Assembly (NCBI GenBank): GCA_030015575.1
Contig: CM057340.1
Coordinates: 750,827,632 to 750,891,631, forward strand
Direction: 5' to 3'
Source of the DNA: Agapanthus africanus
Taxonomy: Eukaryota > Streptophyta > Magnoliopsida > Asparagales > Amaryllidaceae
Length of the DNA stretch: 64,000 nucleotides
Below, piece by piece: positions 1-12,018 of the stretch. The position numbers and the translations under genes were made by a program. Below the pieces are notes generated by a model. It was given only the letters and a program-made list of their open reading frames with translations. It made no database searches and had not been told where the DNA came from. Each line of letters begins with the position of its first letter. Within the stretch, counting starts at the first letter, position 1.

Positions 1-29
1 CTAAGGCTCTAGCTAGGCTCTGATATCAC
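1..29 (-). promoter_or_regulatory. Primer binding site of a neighbouring copia copy (edge of window)
   Basis: Read on the minus strand, the bases just beyond the LTR give TGATATCAGAGCC, one change from the plant initiator-Met-tRNA primer site TGGTATCAGAGCC. The same sequence, unmutated, lies at 8181-8193 beside the other LTR. Its presence here means that the LTR at 30-2233 also borders an internal region to the left, so the copia copies form a tandem LTR-INT-LTR-INT array that extends out of the window. Confidence 0.75.
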
Positions 30-2233
30 TGTAGGGTTGCTAGGCACCCAAATGAGGTCTCATAAGGCATCAACCATGCCAATTTCAAAAAATCTAGGTG
101 CCGAGAAACCCGACTACGGATCGTTGGCTAGAAATCTAGGCGAAAATGAAAACTAGTTAACACTTAACTAAAAGAACGGATATACAACCTTTGTAGATCC
201 GGTTCTCCACCTCCACGGCTCCGTGATGAAGTCCTCTCCGCTGTCCAAATCAAGATCCGGGCTCTAGCGTCGGCTTCATCGGAGTAGAAGCGGGCTAGGT
301 CATCGACGACGTGCCGAAGATGATCTACGTCGAGGCATCGCTAGATCAAGCTCCAACTTCACCAAGTCTAGAAAACTTGTGAAGGAAACACATTCTACTA
401 CTTGGCAAGAGGTAGAGGATGAAGAAATAGGAAGTGGGTAGACTTTAGAATTGGATTTCTCACTCATTTCATCAATCCACCTTTGATGAAGTCAAGCTTT
501 TCTTCTTTGAAGATGAAGAAGAAGAAGATGATATATTATGATAAGTTAATTAAAAAGAAAAGAAAAAGGATACTTATCATAATAATAACCATGATTAGGT
601 GTAGAGAATAGACCATGGTTAATTGCAAGGGTTAGGGTTAAGCATGAGACAAAATGGTCACAAAGTCAAAGCTTCATGAAGCTTCAAAGAAAGAAACAAA
701 ATTTGCAACCATTTCATTTCTAATCTTTTCCAAATAAATAAATAAATAAATGATTAAGAAAAAGAAAACCCTAATCATCAATTTAACCATGGTTTAATCT
801 TTACACTTAACCAAGTTAACATGTATCATCAAACATGAGACAATCATTTGCACAAAAAGTATATCACATATACAACTTGTACAATCAAGTGAGAAAATCC
901 TTTTAAAGTGAACCGATACTAGTTAATGCAAAGTAATATATCATATATATAATTATACATTAAATCATTAAATCAACACTTGATTTAACGATCCGGTCAT
1001 ATCGCATATAACCGACTAGTATCCTACGTATCGGCTTATCGAATCAATACTTGATTCGATAACTAGGTTATATCGCATACAACCAATCGATACATTCATC
1101 GCGAGAATGAAATATGGTATCACATACACGCATTATTCTCGGTCCCGCACATATCTCATATGCGCTCCTATTTCGTTTCGCTTGAGCCAGGAAACCTCTG
1201 TGTAGGACTCTAAAGACTCGTCAATACGCCGGCAGCAGGCGATGATCATATCAAACACCCACAAGCCGCAAGCGGTCTGCTAAACGTAACGGCCACCCGA
1301 TTATTGAGCGATCTGAAGATCGACGAGCAAGCCCGCTCACACTCCAGTGAATCCAACCAGTAACACTACCGTACAGTCCGGTCTGATCGTCTGATATGTC
1401 GCATATCCCGCCTAGGGGTGGTAAACGTCAGACCCCAATAGCTCGATAAGTCGTGTCGATATGAGGTCTATAACAATTCGAGAAACTACTGGTAACACTT
1501 ACCAGTAAATCTCAGCAACCCTGGCCAGGGATTTCCTGTTATAGCCAATCGAACACAGCGCAACATCAACCCCCTATACCGGGAGAGACGAATCCCCTCC
1601 TATCGCTCATTGCCTCCATGTGATTCGGGACTGTACCCAAAAACCACCATTTTGCACGCCCTCTTGGACGTGGTAAGATGGAAATCAAAGCACAGTGGGA
1701 ACCATACAAGACTCTATGACGATCTCGGGTCAACAGACTACTCTGTACCAGTGTCACCAGAGAACTGCCATCTGACGTCAGGTATAATACCATCTGGGAG
1801 TTCTCGGCGAGTCCGTCCAGTGTACCCAGTCTCTATTGAGCATCCGTATATCATCTCTAATGTCAAACACCAATGGATATGGGATCATCCATCGCCCATC
1901 TGTATGGGTCGAGAAGGTATACGCTAGTCTACTCTGGTATATCGATGCCCCGTCTCGATACACCCATGACTAGGGACTTTGAAGGATGTACTTATGGACT
2001 ACCATGTCCCCACTAGTATGATCCGCATCATAGTCCAGGTAGTCAAGCACACATCCTAAGGGCTTTACCAACATGTAACAGAGAGACAATCAGTGTACAC
2101 GTTAAGGTAAAGTGCAACCAGATAGCATACTATCATGTCGAGCAAGAAAGTCCTCCCTATATATGTCCAAGCATCCACTACAATATACATCCTATGTATA
2201 GTAATGGCCTCTAGGGCATACATATAACTAACA
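30..2233 (-). repeat. Copia-1 3' LTR
   Basis: On the minus strand it starts TGTTAGTTATATG and ends CCCTACA. It is near-identical to 8195-10398. It is preceded (element sense) by a polypurine tract and followed, unusually, by another primer site, as expected when one LTR is shared by two tandem internal regions. Open frames of about 105 codons inside it occur in both LTR copies and look fortuitous. Confidence 0.85.
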
Positions 2234-2247
2234 ATCTCCCACTTGCA
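2234..2247 (-). promoter_or_regulatory. Copia-1 polypurine tract
   Basis: The minus strand reads GTGCAAGTGGGAGAT directly before the LTR start TGTTAG, the usual plus-strand priming site of this copia group. Copia-2 has the related AAAGTGGGAGAT in the same place (40388-40400). Confidence 0.8.
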
Positions 2248-2860
2248 CTAGGGCCATCTGATAGCAGTGGTTGCAGTATCTCATACTCAACCATCCCATA
2301 AAAGTCTCTCTCTGGGAACAGGCCTTTGTGAGTGGATTCGCTGTGTTGTCCTCTGAGTCTACTCTCCTAACCTCGATCTCCCTAGAGATCAACCATCTCC
2401 ATGATCAGGTGACACTGCCTTAGAATATGTCTGGATCACTGATGGGACGGACGTTCCCTGGCATAAGCCACAACTCCATTATCACACAATGGGAGGAACA
2501 TAGTTCATCTCATGAACCAATATACACCCAAACAGCCTCTTTGGTAGCATCTTAAGTAGCGATGTATCCTGCCTTTATCGTCTAGTATGTCACGGTATCT
2601 AGCTTGGAACTCTTCCAACATACCGTCCCTTTGCTTAGGGTAAAGACAATGCCTGTGACTGACATTCAGTCGTCTTTATCACCCTGGAACACTTCCAGTG
2701 ATTCTCCCCAGGATCAACTGATACCATCTCACTATAGCTAGTGAGTATCCTAACATCCATTTAGATCTATCTCATAGATCCAAAGTCCAGGATTTAGTAG
2801 GTATCACTTTGATCCTATATGGAGAATCTTTGTGATAATCGGAGATTGATCGAGCGTAGC
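2248..2860 (-). pseudogene. Copia RNase H remnant
   Basis: Minus-strand translation near 2290-2400, with stops and frame changes, keeps the copia RNase H tail: a stretch like EDN-ANPLTKA followed by residues leading to the polypurine tract. It sits where the last Pol domain of a Ty1/copia element should lie. RNase H would remove genomic RNA during reverse transcription. No intact frame survives. The assignment rests on the tail motif and on position. Confidence 0.6.
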
Positions 2861-3500
2861 ATAGGAAACTACTTCCCTATCAAGAGTATGTCATCCACGT
2901 ACTCTACGAGGATCGTCACCATACTCCCTACTACTTTTTTGTTTATACAAGGTTCATCTACCATTTTGATGATGTCAAACTCTTTGACTACTTCATCAAA
3001 ACAGACGTTCCAACTCCGCGATGCCTGCTTTATCCTATAAAGCATCTTGCACACGTTTCCGCTGCTCCCACTGTTTACGAGGCCCTCTGGCTGTGTACTT
3101 ATAGACTCCCTCTTCTAAAACATCATTTAGAAAAGCTGTCATGACACCCAACCACCAGATATCGTAGTCATGGTATGTAGCCGTGGCAAGTAGGATCTGA
3201 ATGGACTTAAGCATAGATCCTTAGAAAAAGTTTCATCATGATCCACACCTGGTCAATGATGCAAACCTTTAACAAGTCTAGCTTTGAAAGTCTCAACTTT
3301 TCCATGTACACCAAGTAATCTTCTCAAGATATACTTGCTCCTGATGGGGATTTAACCCTTCAGATATAGCAACCAAAGTCCATACTTTGTTGGTGTATAA
3401 GGATTCCATCTCAGATCACTAAGCATCCAGCCATTCTTATAGAGTCTTACTCCTGATGGCCAGCTTGAAACTAGTTGGGTCATCATCTCATGATGCAATC
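2861..3500 (-). pseudogene. Copia reverse transcriptase remnant
   Basis: The frame at 3054-2869 (minus) reads the core of a copia RT: a YRIKQASRSWN segment, then VDEPCINKK, then EYVDDILLIG. The last contains the catalytic YVDD box. The flanks continue the homology with stops and shifts. In a working element this polymerase would copy the genomic RNA to cDNA from the Met-tRNA primer. It lies between the integrase and RNase H remnants, as in Ty1/copia. No frame is long enough to make an enzyme. Confidence 0.85.
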
Positions 3501-4330
3501 CTCGCTCCCACTGTCATAGAGAAACCGAAGTATCTCTCAGGTGGGTGAGGAACCCTACTAGATCGGCGGAGAGGCCGAGGTTCATTGGTAATTATTGAAT
3601 CCTTTGGTTCTGTCAAATGTTCAGCTGCAGTTTTGTATAGCTGGAACATTTCCAGTTCTACATGACTGACCTTGCCTCGAGCTTGTCCGGATTTTGCTTT
3701 TCAGACATAGGCGGGACAACCCCAAATCTTAACTAACTTAAGAAATGGGCTCTTCCTTTTCCATATCACATATGAAGTGGTAGGTAACTGATTTGATTCG
3801 AACCTATTCAATAGGTATGCAGCTTCTTAAGCGCATAACTCCCAAAAGGAAACAGGTAACTCAGTATTACTCATCATAGAGCACACCTTATCACATAGGG
3901 TGTAATTGCTCCACCCCGATATACCATCGTGCTATGGTGTATACAGAGGAGTAATGCTGAGAGAGAATCTCATTCTCCTTTAGAATAGTCCAGGAATTCC
4001 ATGCACAAGTATTCTCCTCCCTGATCTCATCATAGGACATAATACTTATACCCGTATTTTGGTTCTCTACTTCTCGCTTATATTCTGTGAATATCTCAAA
4101 AGGCTCGGACTCATGTTTCAACAGGAACATATGTCTGAATCTTGAGAGATTATCAGAGAATGTAATGAAGTATAAAGAACCGGTCTTGGCATGTGTAGAC
4201 AGGGGACCTTACATACATCAACATGTATCATCCCAAGAGTTTACTAACTCTTTCTCTGTTTCCAGTAAACGGAGCTATGGTCATCTTATCTCTGTGACAT
4301 GACTGGCAAGTTTCATAAGATGTAAATTCA
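3501..4330 (-). pseudogene. Copia integrase and linker remnant
   Basis: The frame at 4130-3891 (minus) matches the copia integrase core: LLKHESEPFEIFTEYKREVENQ and, after a shifted region, LKENEILSQ. These correspond to the stretch around the second catalytic aspartate, which is itself not recognisable here because the SDRGGEY-like site has changed. Further bases to 3501 fit the integrase-RT linker. The element could not supply integrase from this copy. Copia-2 shows the same domain at 38441-39060. Confidence 0.75.
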
Positions 4331-4980
4331 AACTGATTTAAATATGCATCTAATATGTAACTTCAGCCAGTCGGATCGCATTGATATGACCTAGTCTACA
4401 ATGCCTGAAGAAGGATTCGTTCATTTCTGAACTCTTCCTCTTTTGTTTGTTCCGTATACTAAGAACTGTAGTTTGATTTAGAACATCAATGCTTTTAGAT
4501 AACGTGCCTGAACCGATCAACTTTTGATATAGGAAATGTTCAAAACATTATCCAACAATACAAAATTTTATCATTTCTTTACTAATAAAGAGACTGCTAT
4601 GATTTTGTATATCAGGTTCGGTATCTAATAACATTCGTTCAGAATCAATGTATTGTAATACAGGGTGACAGTGACCAACAGACTTGGCTGCAACTCTTGC
4701 CCCGTTTTCTGCCTCATGAAACTTATCACCCGTTCTCAGTTCTCTACCTTTCTGTAGCCCTATGTAACAAATTACATATCTGGGATCCTGATCTGGTATC
4801 ATATACCCAGGACGTAAAGGACACTGAGAAACAGTTCTATACAATGAACACACCCGAAGATGATGCATCATCATGCACTCTCCTCGTTTGGGCGGCACGG
4901 GAAATCTGGTATTCCCCAATTTCCTGCTCTGTCTTATAACAATTATAAGTTGGAGCGGGACCAACGTTCCCCAGCTCAGT
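4331..4980 (-). pseudogene. Copia Gag-protease remnant
   Basis: A 138-codon frame (4964-4548, minus) includes NGARVAAKSVG, a hallmark that follows the protease active site in this copia group, with further similarity to the leucine-rich stretch after it. The DTG active site is not readable; a mutated or shifted stretch lies upstream. No Gag capsid region could be recognised upstream of it. Confidence 0.65.
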
Positions 4981-5472
4981 ATAACAAGCGGGTTCGGTCA
5001 AATATCCGTATTATTATCTTGATTAAGGCGTGATATGGTCGCTACCTGGAGAGAGAGAGAAGAAAACACTCAGCGTGCGCTCTTGCAAGAATAGATTGGT
5101 TTTTATTTTATCTAATCAGGATGGCTCCCACTACTTTTTATCAAATCTTCCTTCAAACCCTAAAAGGAAAGACTAGCCGGGATTAATTACACACTACAAG
5201 TTCGCCAATCTTTCAGCCAGGCCAGTGTCGGTACTTTGAGGGAGGTCCCCCGTGCTTTCGCACGAACCTAATTAATGTAAACCTCGTTTTCCCAGAGGCG
5301 TAACCCCGTTGACACCTTTCTAGACACCTACTTGATCGGCTAATTGTAATGTATAAAACTCTTCCAGGAGTAACTCTTACTCGCAGCGGGTATCGGGATC
5401 CAACTATCTCATAGGAGGTATGCAATCTCATTGCAAATTTCAACACTTGAAATTCCCCATAATATTTTACCT

Positions 5473-5695
5473 CTAGCGTGCTATGACCTTGACGCAGGCC
5501 AACAAACCATAGTGCGCTAGTCAAGTTCAACCCGTCATTTCCTGATTGAATTAAACCCACCCGCACGACCCTTGACGCAGGCCAACAAAGTCGCACGACT
5601 ACCCCAATCCAATCTGCATCATATGCATAAGCAGATAAATACTAGTTAGCTACCGCACACTACGCCTTGACGCAGGCCAACAAACGTAGCACGAA
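5473..5695 (-). repeat. Three tandem hairpins with constant loop (copia-1 leader)
   Basis: Three units at 5473-5520, about 5558-5600 and 5652-5693. In element sense each has the loop TTTGTTGGCCTGCGTCAAGG flanked by inverted arms. The first has 13-base arms (ctagcgtgctatg / catagtgcgctag on the plus strand). The other two have about 9-bp stems with G-U pairs on the sense strand. Copia-2 has four related units at 36827-37152 with different arm sequences that still pair. Confidence 0.75.
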
Positions 5696-5830
5696 TACTA
5701 ACTACCACTTATCTGAAATGACGGACGGCTACGACAGGTTTTTCTGAAAACCTATTGCGTAATGAACTTGATATCGTTGTAGAATCAAATGATTTTAAAA
5801 TGGAGTGTTTTTTGAGGCTTTTCTAGTTTT

Positions 5831-6068
5831 GCTAAAGGAGTCACTCCCGGTGAAGGGATCGTCGGTCCTTTCCTCATCGAATGAGGTGCGGGATATATCA
5901 CATATATCACTGTGCAAAGCAAAAACTCTTAAAAGCAATCAAAAGACAAACCGAGTGTGTAGCATCTGCCAGTTATTGCTAAAGGAGTCACTCCCGATGA
6001 AGGGATCTCGGTCCTTTCCTTATCGAATAAGGTGCAGGATATATCACATATACCGCTGTGCAAAGCAA
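5831..6068 (-). repeat. Duplicated structured module (copia-1 leader)
   Basis: Two copies of a module of about 90 bp (5831-5920 and 5978-6065). Each holds a short perfect hairpin: CCTCATTCGATGAGG in one and CCTTATTCGATAAGG in the other (sense strand), a paired C-G to T-A change. Each also has gggag/ctccc-type arms. Copia-2 has two homologous modules at 36480-36555 and 36620-36700. Confidence 0.7.
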
Positions 6069-8180
6069 GAACTGTAGCTACCTGTTTTATTTTGAAATTC
6101 GATTCTACAACATCTTAGGTTTCTTTTATTTCATTAATCACATTAATGAAGTCCCATCATTTAAATTACCTAAACATCACAGATAAATACGACGTACACT
6201 TATGCCATCCGCATTCGCCTCGATGTCCCCTCGTGCACCGTTAGGTTAGGTAACTAACGGCAGAGCGGGGCAGGGCTAGCACGGGTGTAAAACATAAGTA
6301 ACGCCTATATAATATATCATATATACTATATACTGTATCTATCACAGAACATCACATGATCACATCACAGATATCGCAGCAGAAGAAACATATGAAATAT
6401 TGGATATACTAGGACGTCCGTGTTTTCAATACGAGCCAGTATAAAACACGGATTCCACGGTCGCGATGAATAGCCAAACCCACACCCCTAGACCCCTACG
6501 AGAGCGGCAAGCAACCCTACCAATTCTAGAGTTAGGAGACCCGGACTCGACTCCTCGAGTTGGTCTCCCACTGGACTCCAGAACCCGGTTACTTGTGCCC
6601 TCCTCCTTGGGTCTATCCTAGTGCGGAAAAGTAAATAATATACATCAACGGTGACAACTTCCGCAACCTGGAAGTGCCCCAATAAAAGAATATTACATAC
6701 AAGTTTTTACATGAATGAAAATGAAAAACACTTATCTCACATAAAAAACCCCGGCTATTCAAACACGACGATCCAATATAACATATCCAGCAACACATAA
6801 CATCACATGTCATCAACGTAAGTAAATATGCGCATCCCAATTGTCGTTGACATATAGCAACGAAACCGGCGATATCACATATTACACTTACGGTCACAGA
6901 AAAGAAAGTGTAAAACTACAACAGTTGGAATCCGCAACCACCTCGACATCGCATGCCTGACCAAATGAATTACTTAGACATCGCATGCCTAACATTTATA
7001 AACCCCGCATTTTAGTCTCAAAATCGAAAACTCTTTTCAATATCAAGTCGGGGAATTCAACAGGATTCCCGACATCCTGATCGAATGCTCATCGCAAACT
7101 TCAGTAGACGGCCGCACCCCCGATACCGTCGACGAAGTGCACCAAGGCGGAACACCGCTGCCGCGAGCACCCGAACGGATGCTTTCGGCGACGGGGTTCT
7201 CCTATAGTCACTTGGTCGGGGCTATGGAGCGAGGCTGTCTATTAAGTTTATCAGCGAGTATCCGCGTACGCTACGTGATTGCGACGGACTTTTGATCACA
7301 TCAAAATTCCGTGGCAACCGATCAAGTGAGACTAAACTGCCACGTTTATAACATTCATTCAGTTATCTCATAACTCTGTGTGAATTCCAATTATTGTATC
7401 ACATTCCAGATAATTAGAAAATGTTAGACTTTCCGATCGAACAATCGAACACCCAAGTTTTCCCGGTACAGCTCAACACATGAAATAAGTCTAACAACAT
7501 TTAGTTCGTGCCTCAGTACCAACGGTCTAGCCATAGAAGGGTCAAGCCAACGCCTCACATGTGGCACGCCGTACTGCCCCAAACCCGAAGGTTCAAAGGG
7601 CAGTTCAAGACGGTCACATAATCGAGTTAAGGTTTGTTGTCTTCTAGAGGGTCCATCGAGTTACTTGCACTACTTAGAACGTCGTTAAACTACGGAAAAA
7701 TCCAATACTTGGAAATTTCCCGACAGGGGAAAAATTGGGTATTTATATCCGGTCGAACTTTTTAACATATTCTAAAAATTATCCGGAAAGCCACACAGAC
7801 AAAATTTGATACTCCGATCGATACACCGAATCCCCAAAACAATCCCAGAAAATTTAACTCTTGAATAAATATTAAAAATTCCCAGAAAACCCAGCATGTT
7901 AAAATAGGAATTACTGTGCAACAATGGGAAGGTGACGTCATCACCTAGCCGCGGAACCGCCGCAGAAGCTGGGCTTCTGCCGCGGTTCCGTGCCGTTTTG
8001 GATGAATCATGGGTCCAATTTTGCGCCGTAACTCATATATTTCCCTGCTGAATTTTTTAGCAATTTTTAATTTGGAAAAATCCACGTTTTCAGAAAAAGT
8101 CCAGAGAGCGTGGATGGGTTTGGGTTTTCGGGTCGTTCGGACTTCAAATTCCGTCTAGACTTCGCCTAAGGCTCTAGCTA

Positions 8181-8193
8181 GGCTCTGATACCA
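8181..8193 (-). promoter_or_regulatory. Copia-1 primer binding site (initiator-Met tRNA)
   Basis: The minus strand reads TGGTATCAGAGCC one base after the LTR end. This is complementary to the 3' end of plant initiator-Met tRNA, the usual minus-strand primer of Ty1/copia elements. Confidence 0.9.
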
Positions 8194-8194
8194 C

Positions 8195-10398
8195 TGTAGG
8201 GTTCCTAGGCACCCAAATGAGGTCTCACAAGGCATCAACCATGCCAATTTCAAAAAATCTAGGTGCCGAGAAACCCGACTACGGATCGTTGGCTAGAAAT
8301 CTAGGCGAAAATGAAAACTAGTTAACACTTAACTAAAAGAACGGATATACAACCTTTGTAGATCCGGTCCTCCACCTCCACGGCTCCGTGATGAAGTCCT
8401 CTCCGCTGTCCAAATCAAGATTCGGGCTCTAGCGTCGGCTTCATCGGAGTAGAAGCGGGCTAGGTCATCGACGACGTGCCGAAGATGATCTACGTCGAGG
8501 CATCGCTAGATCAAGCTCCAACTTCACCAAGTCTAGAAAACTTGTGAAGGAAACACACTCTACTACTTGGCAAGAGGTAGAGGATGAAGAAATAGGAAGT
8601 GGGTAGACTTTAGAATTGGATTTCTCACTCATTTCATCAATCCACCATTGATGAAGTCAAGCTTTTCTTCTTTGAAGATGAAGAAGAAGAAGATGATATA
8701 TTATGATAAGTTAATTAAAAAGAAAAGAAAAAGGATACTTATCATAATAATAACCATGATTAGGTGTAGAGAATAGACCATGGTTAATTGCAAGGGTTAG
8801 GGTTAAGCATGAGACAAAATGGTCACAAAGTCAAAGCTTCATGAAGCTTCAAAGAAAGAAACAAAATTTGCAACCATTTCATTTCTAATCTTTTCCAAAT
8901 AAATAAATAAATAAATGATTAAGAAAAAGAAAACCCTAATCATCAATTTAACCATGGTTTAATCTTTACACTTAACCAAGTTAACATGTATCATCAAACA
9001 TGATACAATCATTTGCACAAAAAGTATATCACATATACAACTTGTACAATCAAGTGAGAAAATCCTTTTAAAGTGAACCGATACTAGTTAATGCAAAGTA
9101 ATATATCATATATATAATTATACATTAAATCATTAAATCAACACTTGATTTAACGATCCGGTCATATCGCATATAACCGACTAGTATCCTATGTATCGGC
9201 TTATCGAATCAATACTTGATTCGATAACTAGGTTATATCGCATACAACCAATCGATACATTCATCGCGAGAATGAAATATGGTATCACATACACGCATTA
9301 TTCTCGGTCCCGCACATATCTCCTATGCGCTCCTATTTCGTTTCGCTTGAGCCAGGAAACCTCTGTGTAGGACTCTAAAGACTTGTCAATACGCCGGCAG
9401 CAGGCGATGATCATATCAAACACCCACAAGCCGCAAGCGGTCTGCTAAACGTAACGGCCACCCGGGTATTGAGCGATCTGAAGATCGACGAGCAAGCCCG
9501 CTCACACTCCAGTGAATCCAACCAGTAACACTACCGTACAGTCCGGTCTGATCGTCTGATATGTCGCATATCCCGCCTAGGGGTGGTAAACGTCAGACCC
9601 CAATAGCTCGATAAGTCGTGTCGATATGAGGTCTATAACAATTCGAGAAACTACTGGTAACACTTACCAGTAAATCTCAGCAATCCTGGCCAGGGATTTC
9701 CTGTTATAGCCAATCGAACACAGCGCAACATCAACCGCCTATACCGGGAGAGACGAATCCCCTCCTATCGCTCATTGCCTCCATGTGATTCGGGACTGTA
9801 CCCAAAAACCACCGTTTTGCACGCCCTCTTGGACGTGGTAAGATGGAAATCAAAGCATAGTGGGAACCACACAAGACTCTATGACGATCTCGGGTCAACA
9901 GACTACTCTGTACCAGTGTCACCAGAGAACTGCCATCTGACGTCAGGTATAATACCATCTGGGAGTTCTCGGCGAGTCCGTCCAGTGTACCCAGTCTCTA
10001 CTAAGCACCCGTATATCATCTCTGATGTCAAACACCAATGGATATGGGATCATCCATCGCCCATCTGTATGGGTCGAGAAGGTATACGCTAGTCTACTCT
10101 GGTATATCGATGCCCCGTCTCGATACACCCACGACTAGGGACTTTGAAGGATGTACTTATGGACTACCATGTCCCCACTAGTATGATCCGCATCATAGTC
10201 CAGGTAGTCAAGCACACATCCTAAGGGCTTTACCAACATGTAACAGAGAGACAATCAGTGTACACGTTAAGGTAAAGTGCAACCAGATAGTATACTATCA
10301 TGTCGAGCAAGAAAGTCCTCCCTATATATGTCCAAGCATCCACTACAATATACATCCTATGTATAGTAATGGCCTCTAGGGCATACATATAACTAACA
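8195..10398 (-). repeat. Copia-1 5' LTR
   Basis: It is 2204 bp, the same length as the copy at 30-2233, with TG..CA ends on the minus strand. Its upstream edge (10398) abuts family B gag, which resumes at 10399 at the position matching 21987. The first flanking bases, tgggc, would be the target duplication; its partner lies outside the window. Confidence 0.85.
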
Positions 10399-12018
10399 TG
10401 GGCCATGGACCGTTTCCTCCAAAACCGGATTCTCGAAATGAAAAGGGGAAAGGTAAAGCGATCGTCATCGCCAATACTCAACAACAGCCGAGCCACTTAA
10501 ACCGGTTGTTCGCCAAAACAATGTGTGACCATGCCTATCCCTCGAGGAGAGACTGGGACGTCCTTATTCGTTTCCTCAGAATAAAATAAGGAAACTGTTC
10601 GAACTGGCAGTGCGCAATAGACTCATCAATCTGCCGTGTCCAAAATGTCCGTTGCAACCAGGCGATGTCAACGATCCCAATTATTGCCCTTACCAACAAA
10701 CGGTAAGTCACCCGATCGAGGATTGTTTCGTCTTTAAGGCGTGGATCGAGGATCAATACCTACAAGGCAAGTTCGCGCTGTCTGAAAAGTGGAAAGTAAA
10801 CCCACCACAGCCGCACACTCCAAAGAAGACGGACGCACCGGGAGCAACTTGTCAGTGATCTCCCACTCATTTACCGACGATGAAAAAACTCCTTGCACTG
10901 AGAAACTGGGGGCAGAGCCTAAGCCACAATTCGTGTGGCCGTCAGACGAAATGATCGACGCTTTTCTACATGAGATTCGTCTAAAAAGTAAAGCTGATCG
11001 GGAGCGTGAGATTGCCATATTTGAAAAGGCCAAACGCCGGCGACTGAACAAAAGGGTCGAAACATTCCCACCAGATCAAAGTACATCCGCCGCAAATGAA
11101 AGCAGGATCAAGACAAGGAAACGATTCGCCAAACCCATATCAATGGGGATGAGGCCGCCCTCTTTCAGAGAAAATTCTCCTGGTGGTATATATCTTGATG
11201 AAGCGGACGTGCATCCTAACTTCTACTTATATCATCAGAAGATCGCACATCCTACTGAGGACTGCAACTCCTTTAAGTGTTGGTGGCAAGGGTATGTCGC
11301 TCACATGCAACACTTCAACAGGACAAAGCGTGAAGCTCGTAGACAGCAGAAAAATGTGACAGATGAGCGTAAAAGAATTGCCGGCAATTGTCATAGGGTT
11401 GATCCCGAGTGACCGCGAGTTCTCACATTCGGGAGCAATTCCGACGAAAAAGTAACCCTCGGCCCTCTTTTCAAGGAGTCCATCTCTAAAACGAAAGAGT
11501 TGAGGAGTTGCGAGAACATTTAGCCGTGCAATCGCACACTACCCGGAAAGAATCTCGGACCCGCAAACAAGGGATCGAACAAAAAGGATAAAGGGAAGGA
11601 AAAAACGGCCTTCGTCGCCAACGCTCAACAACAATCGAGTGGCCCTAGACCGGTTGTTCGCCAAAGCAACAAGCGGCAACCCCTCAATAAAAAGTTGAAA
11701 CGTCCTTACTCATTTCCCCGGGATGAAACAAGGAGGCTGTTCGAACTAGCAATGCGCGGCGGGCTTATCACTCTACCGAAGCCGAAATGCCAGCTACAAC
11801 TGAATGATGTCAACAATTCTAATTACTGCCCTTACCACCAAGTATTGGGCCATCCGATCAAAAATTGCTACGTCTTCAAAAACTGGGTTGAAGACCAATA
11901 CCAACAGGGCAAGTTCGCGCTGCCCGAAAACTGGAAGGTGAGCCCGCCACAACCACACGCTCCGAGAAAGATGGATATACTGGGAGCATCATGCTCATTC
12001 ATAGGGAAAGCCCCCTAG
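10399..12018 (+). pseudogene. Family B Gag, C-terminal part, broken
   Basis: Three frames joined by shifts (near 10500 and 10860) and an in-frame stop after 11410 carry the end of a Tat-type Gag. Gag would form the particle and bind RNA. A zinc-knuckle-bearing module occurs three times: YCPYQQTVSHPIEDC at about 10682, the poor copy FYLYHQKIAHPTEDC at about 11221, and YCPYHQVLGHPIKNC at about 11824. The motif is C-x2-H-x4-H-x4-C; the first has lost the first His and the second the first Cys. The first and third are followed by a near-identical KxW(I/V)EDQYxQGKFAL stretch and preceded by RPYSFP-like sequence, so the module was duplicated within Gag. Start and N-terminus are missing. Confidence 0.8.

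Larger units (their letters stand above)
4981..8180 (-). other. Copia-1 long untranslated leader
   Basis: About 3.2 kb between the primer site and the gag/protease remnant. No frame here resembles Gag. Parts align, in opposite orientation, with the copia-2 leader (34821-37600): the hairpin arrays listed separately, and a block at 6480-6610 that matches 35700-35900. The remainder is unassigned. Conserved non-coding blocks shared by two divergent elements suggest cis-acting sequence rather than lost coding sequence. Confidence 0.6.
30..10398 (-). mobile_element. Copia-1: long-LTR Ty1/copia retrotransposon, decayed
   Basis: Two direct repeats of 2204 bp (30-2233 and 8195-10398) flank a 5961-bp internal region that reads on the minus strand. 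In element sense the order is LTR, initiator-Met primer site, long untranslated leader, gag/protease remnant, integrase, reverse transcriptase, RNase H, polypurine tract, LTR. The order integrase before RT is the copia order. All coding parts are broken by stops and frameshifts. The LTRs differ at only about two dozen positions by eye, so the pair is young although the internal region is dead. A dead master copied in trans, or LTR homogenisation by unequal recombination, would fit. The right edge abuts family B gag at 10399. Confidence 0.85.

Noticed and set aside
1610-1927. 105-codon frame, repeated at 9775-10092, as a candidate gene
   Set aside because: Both lie at the same place in the two copia-1 LTRs; overlapping frames are open on both strands, and no family is recognised.
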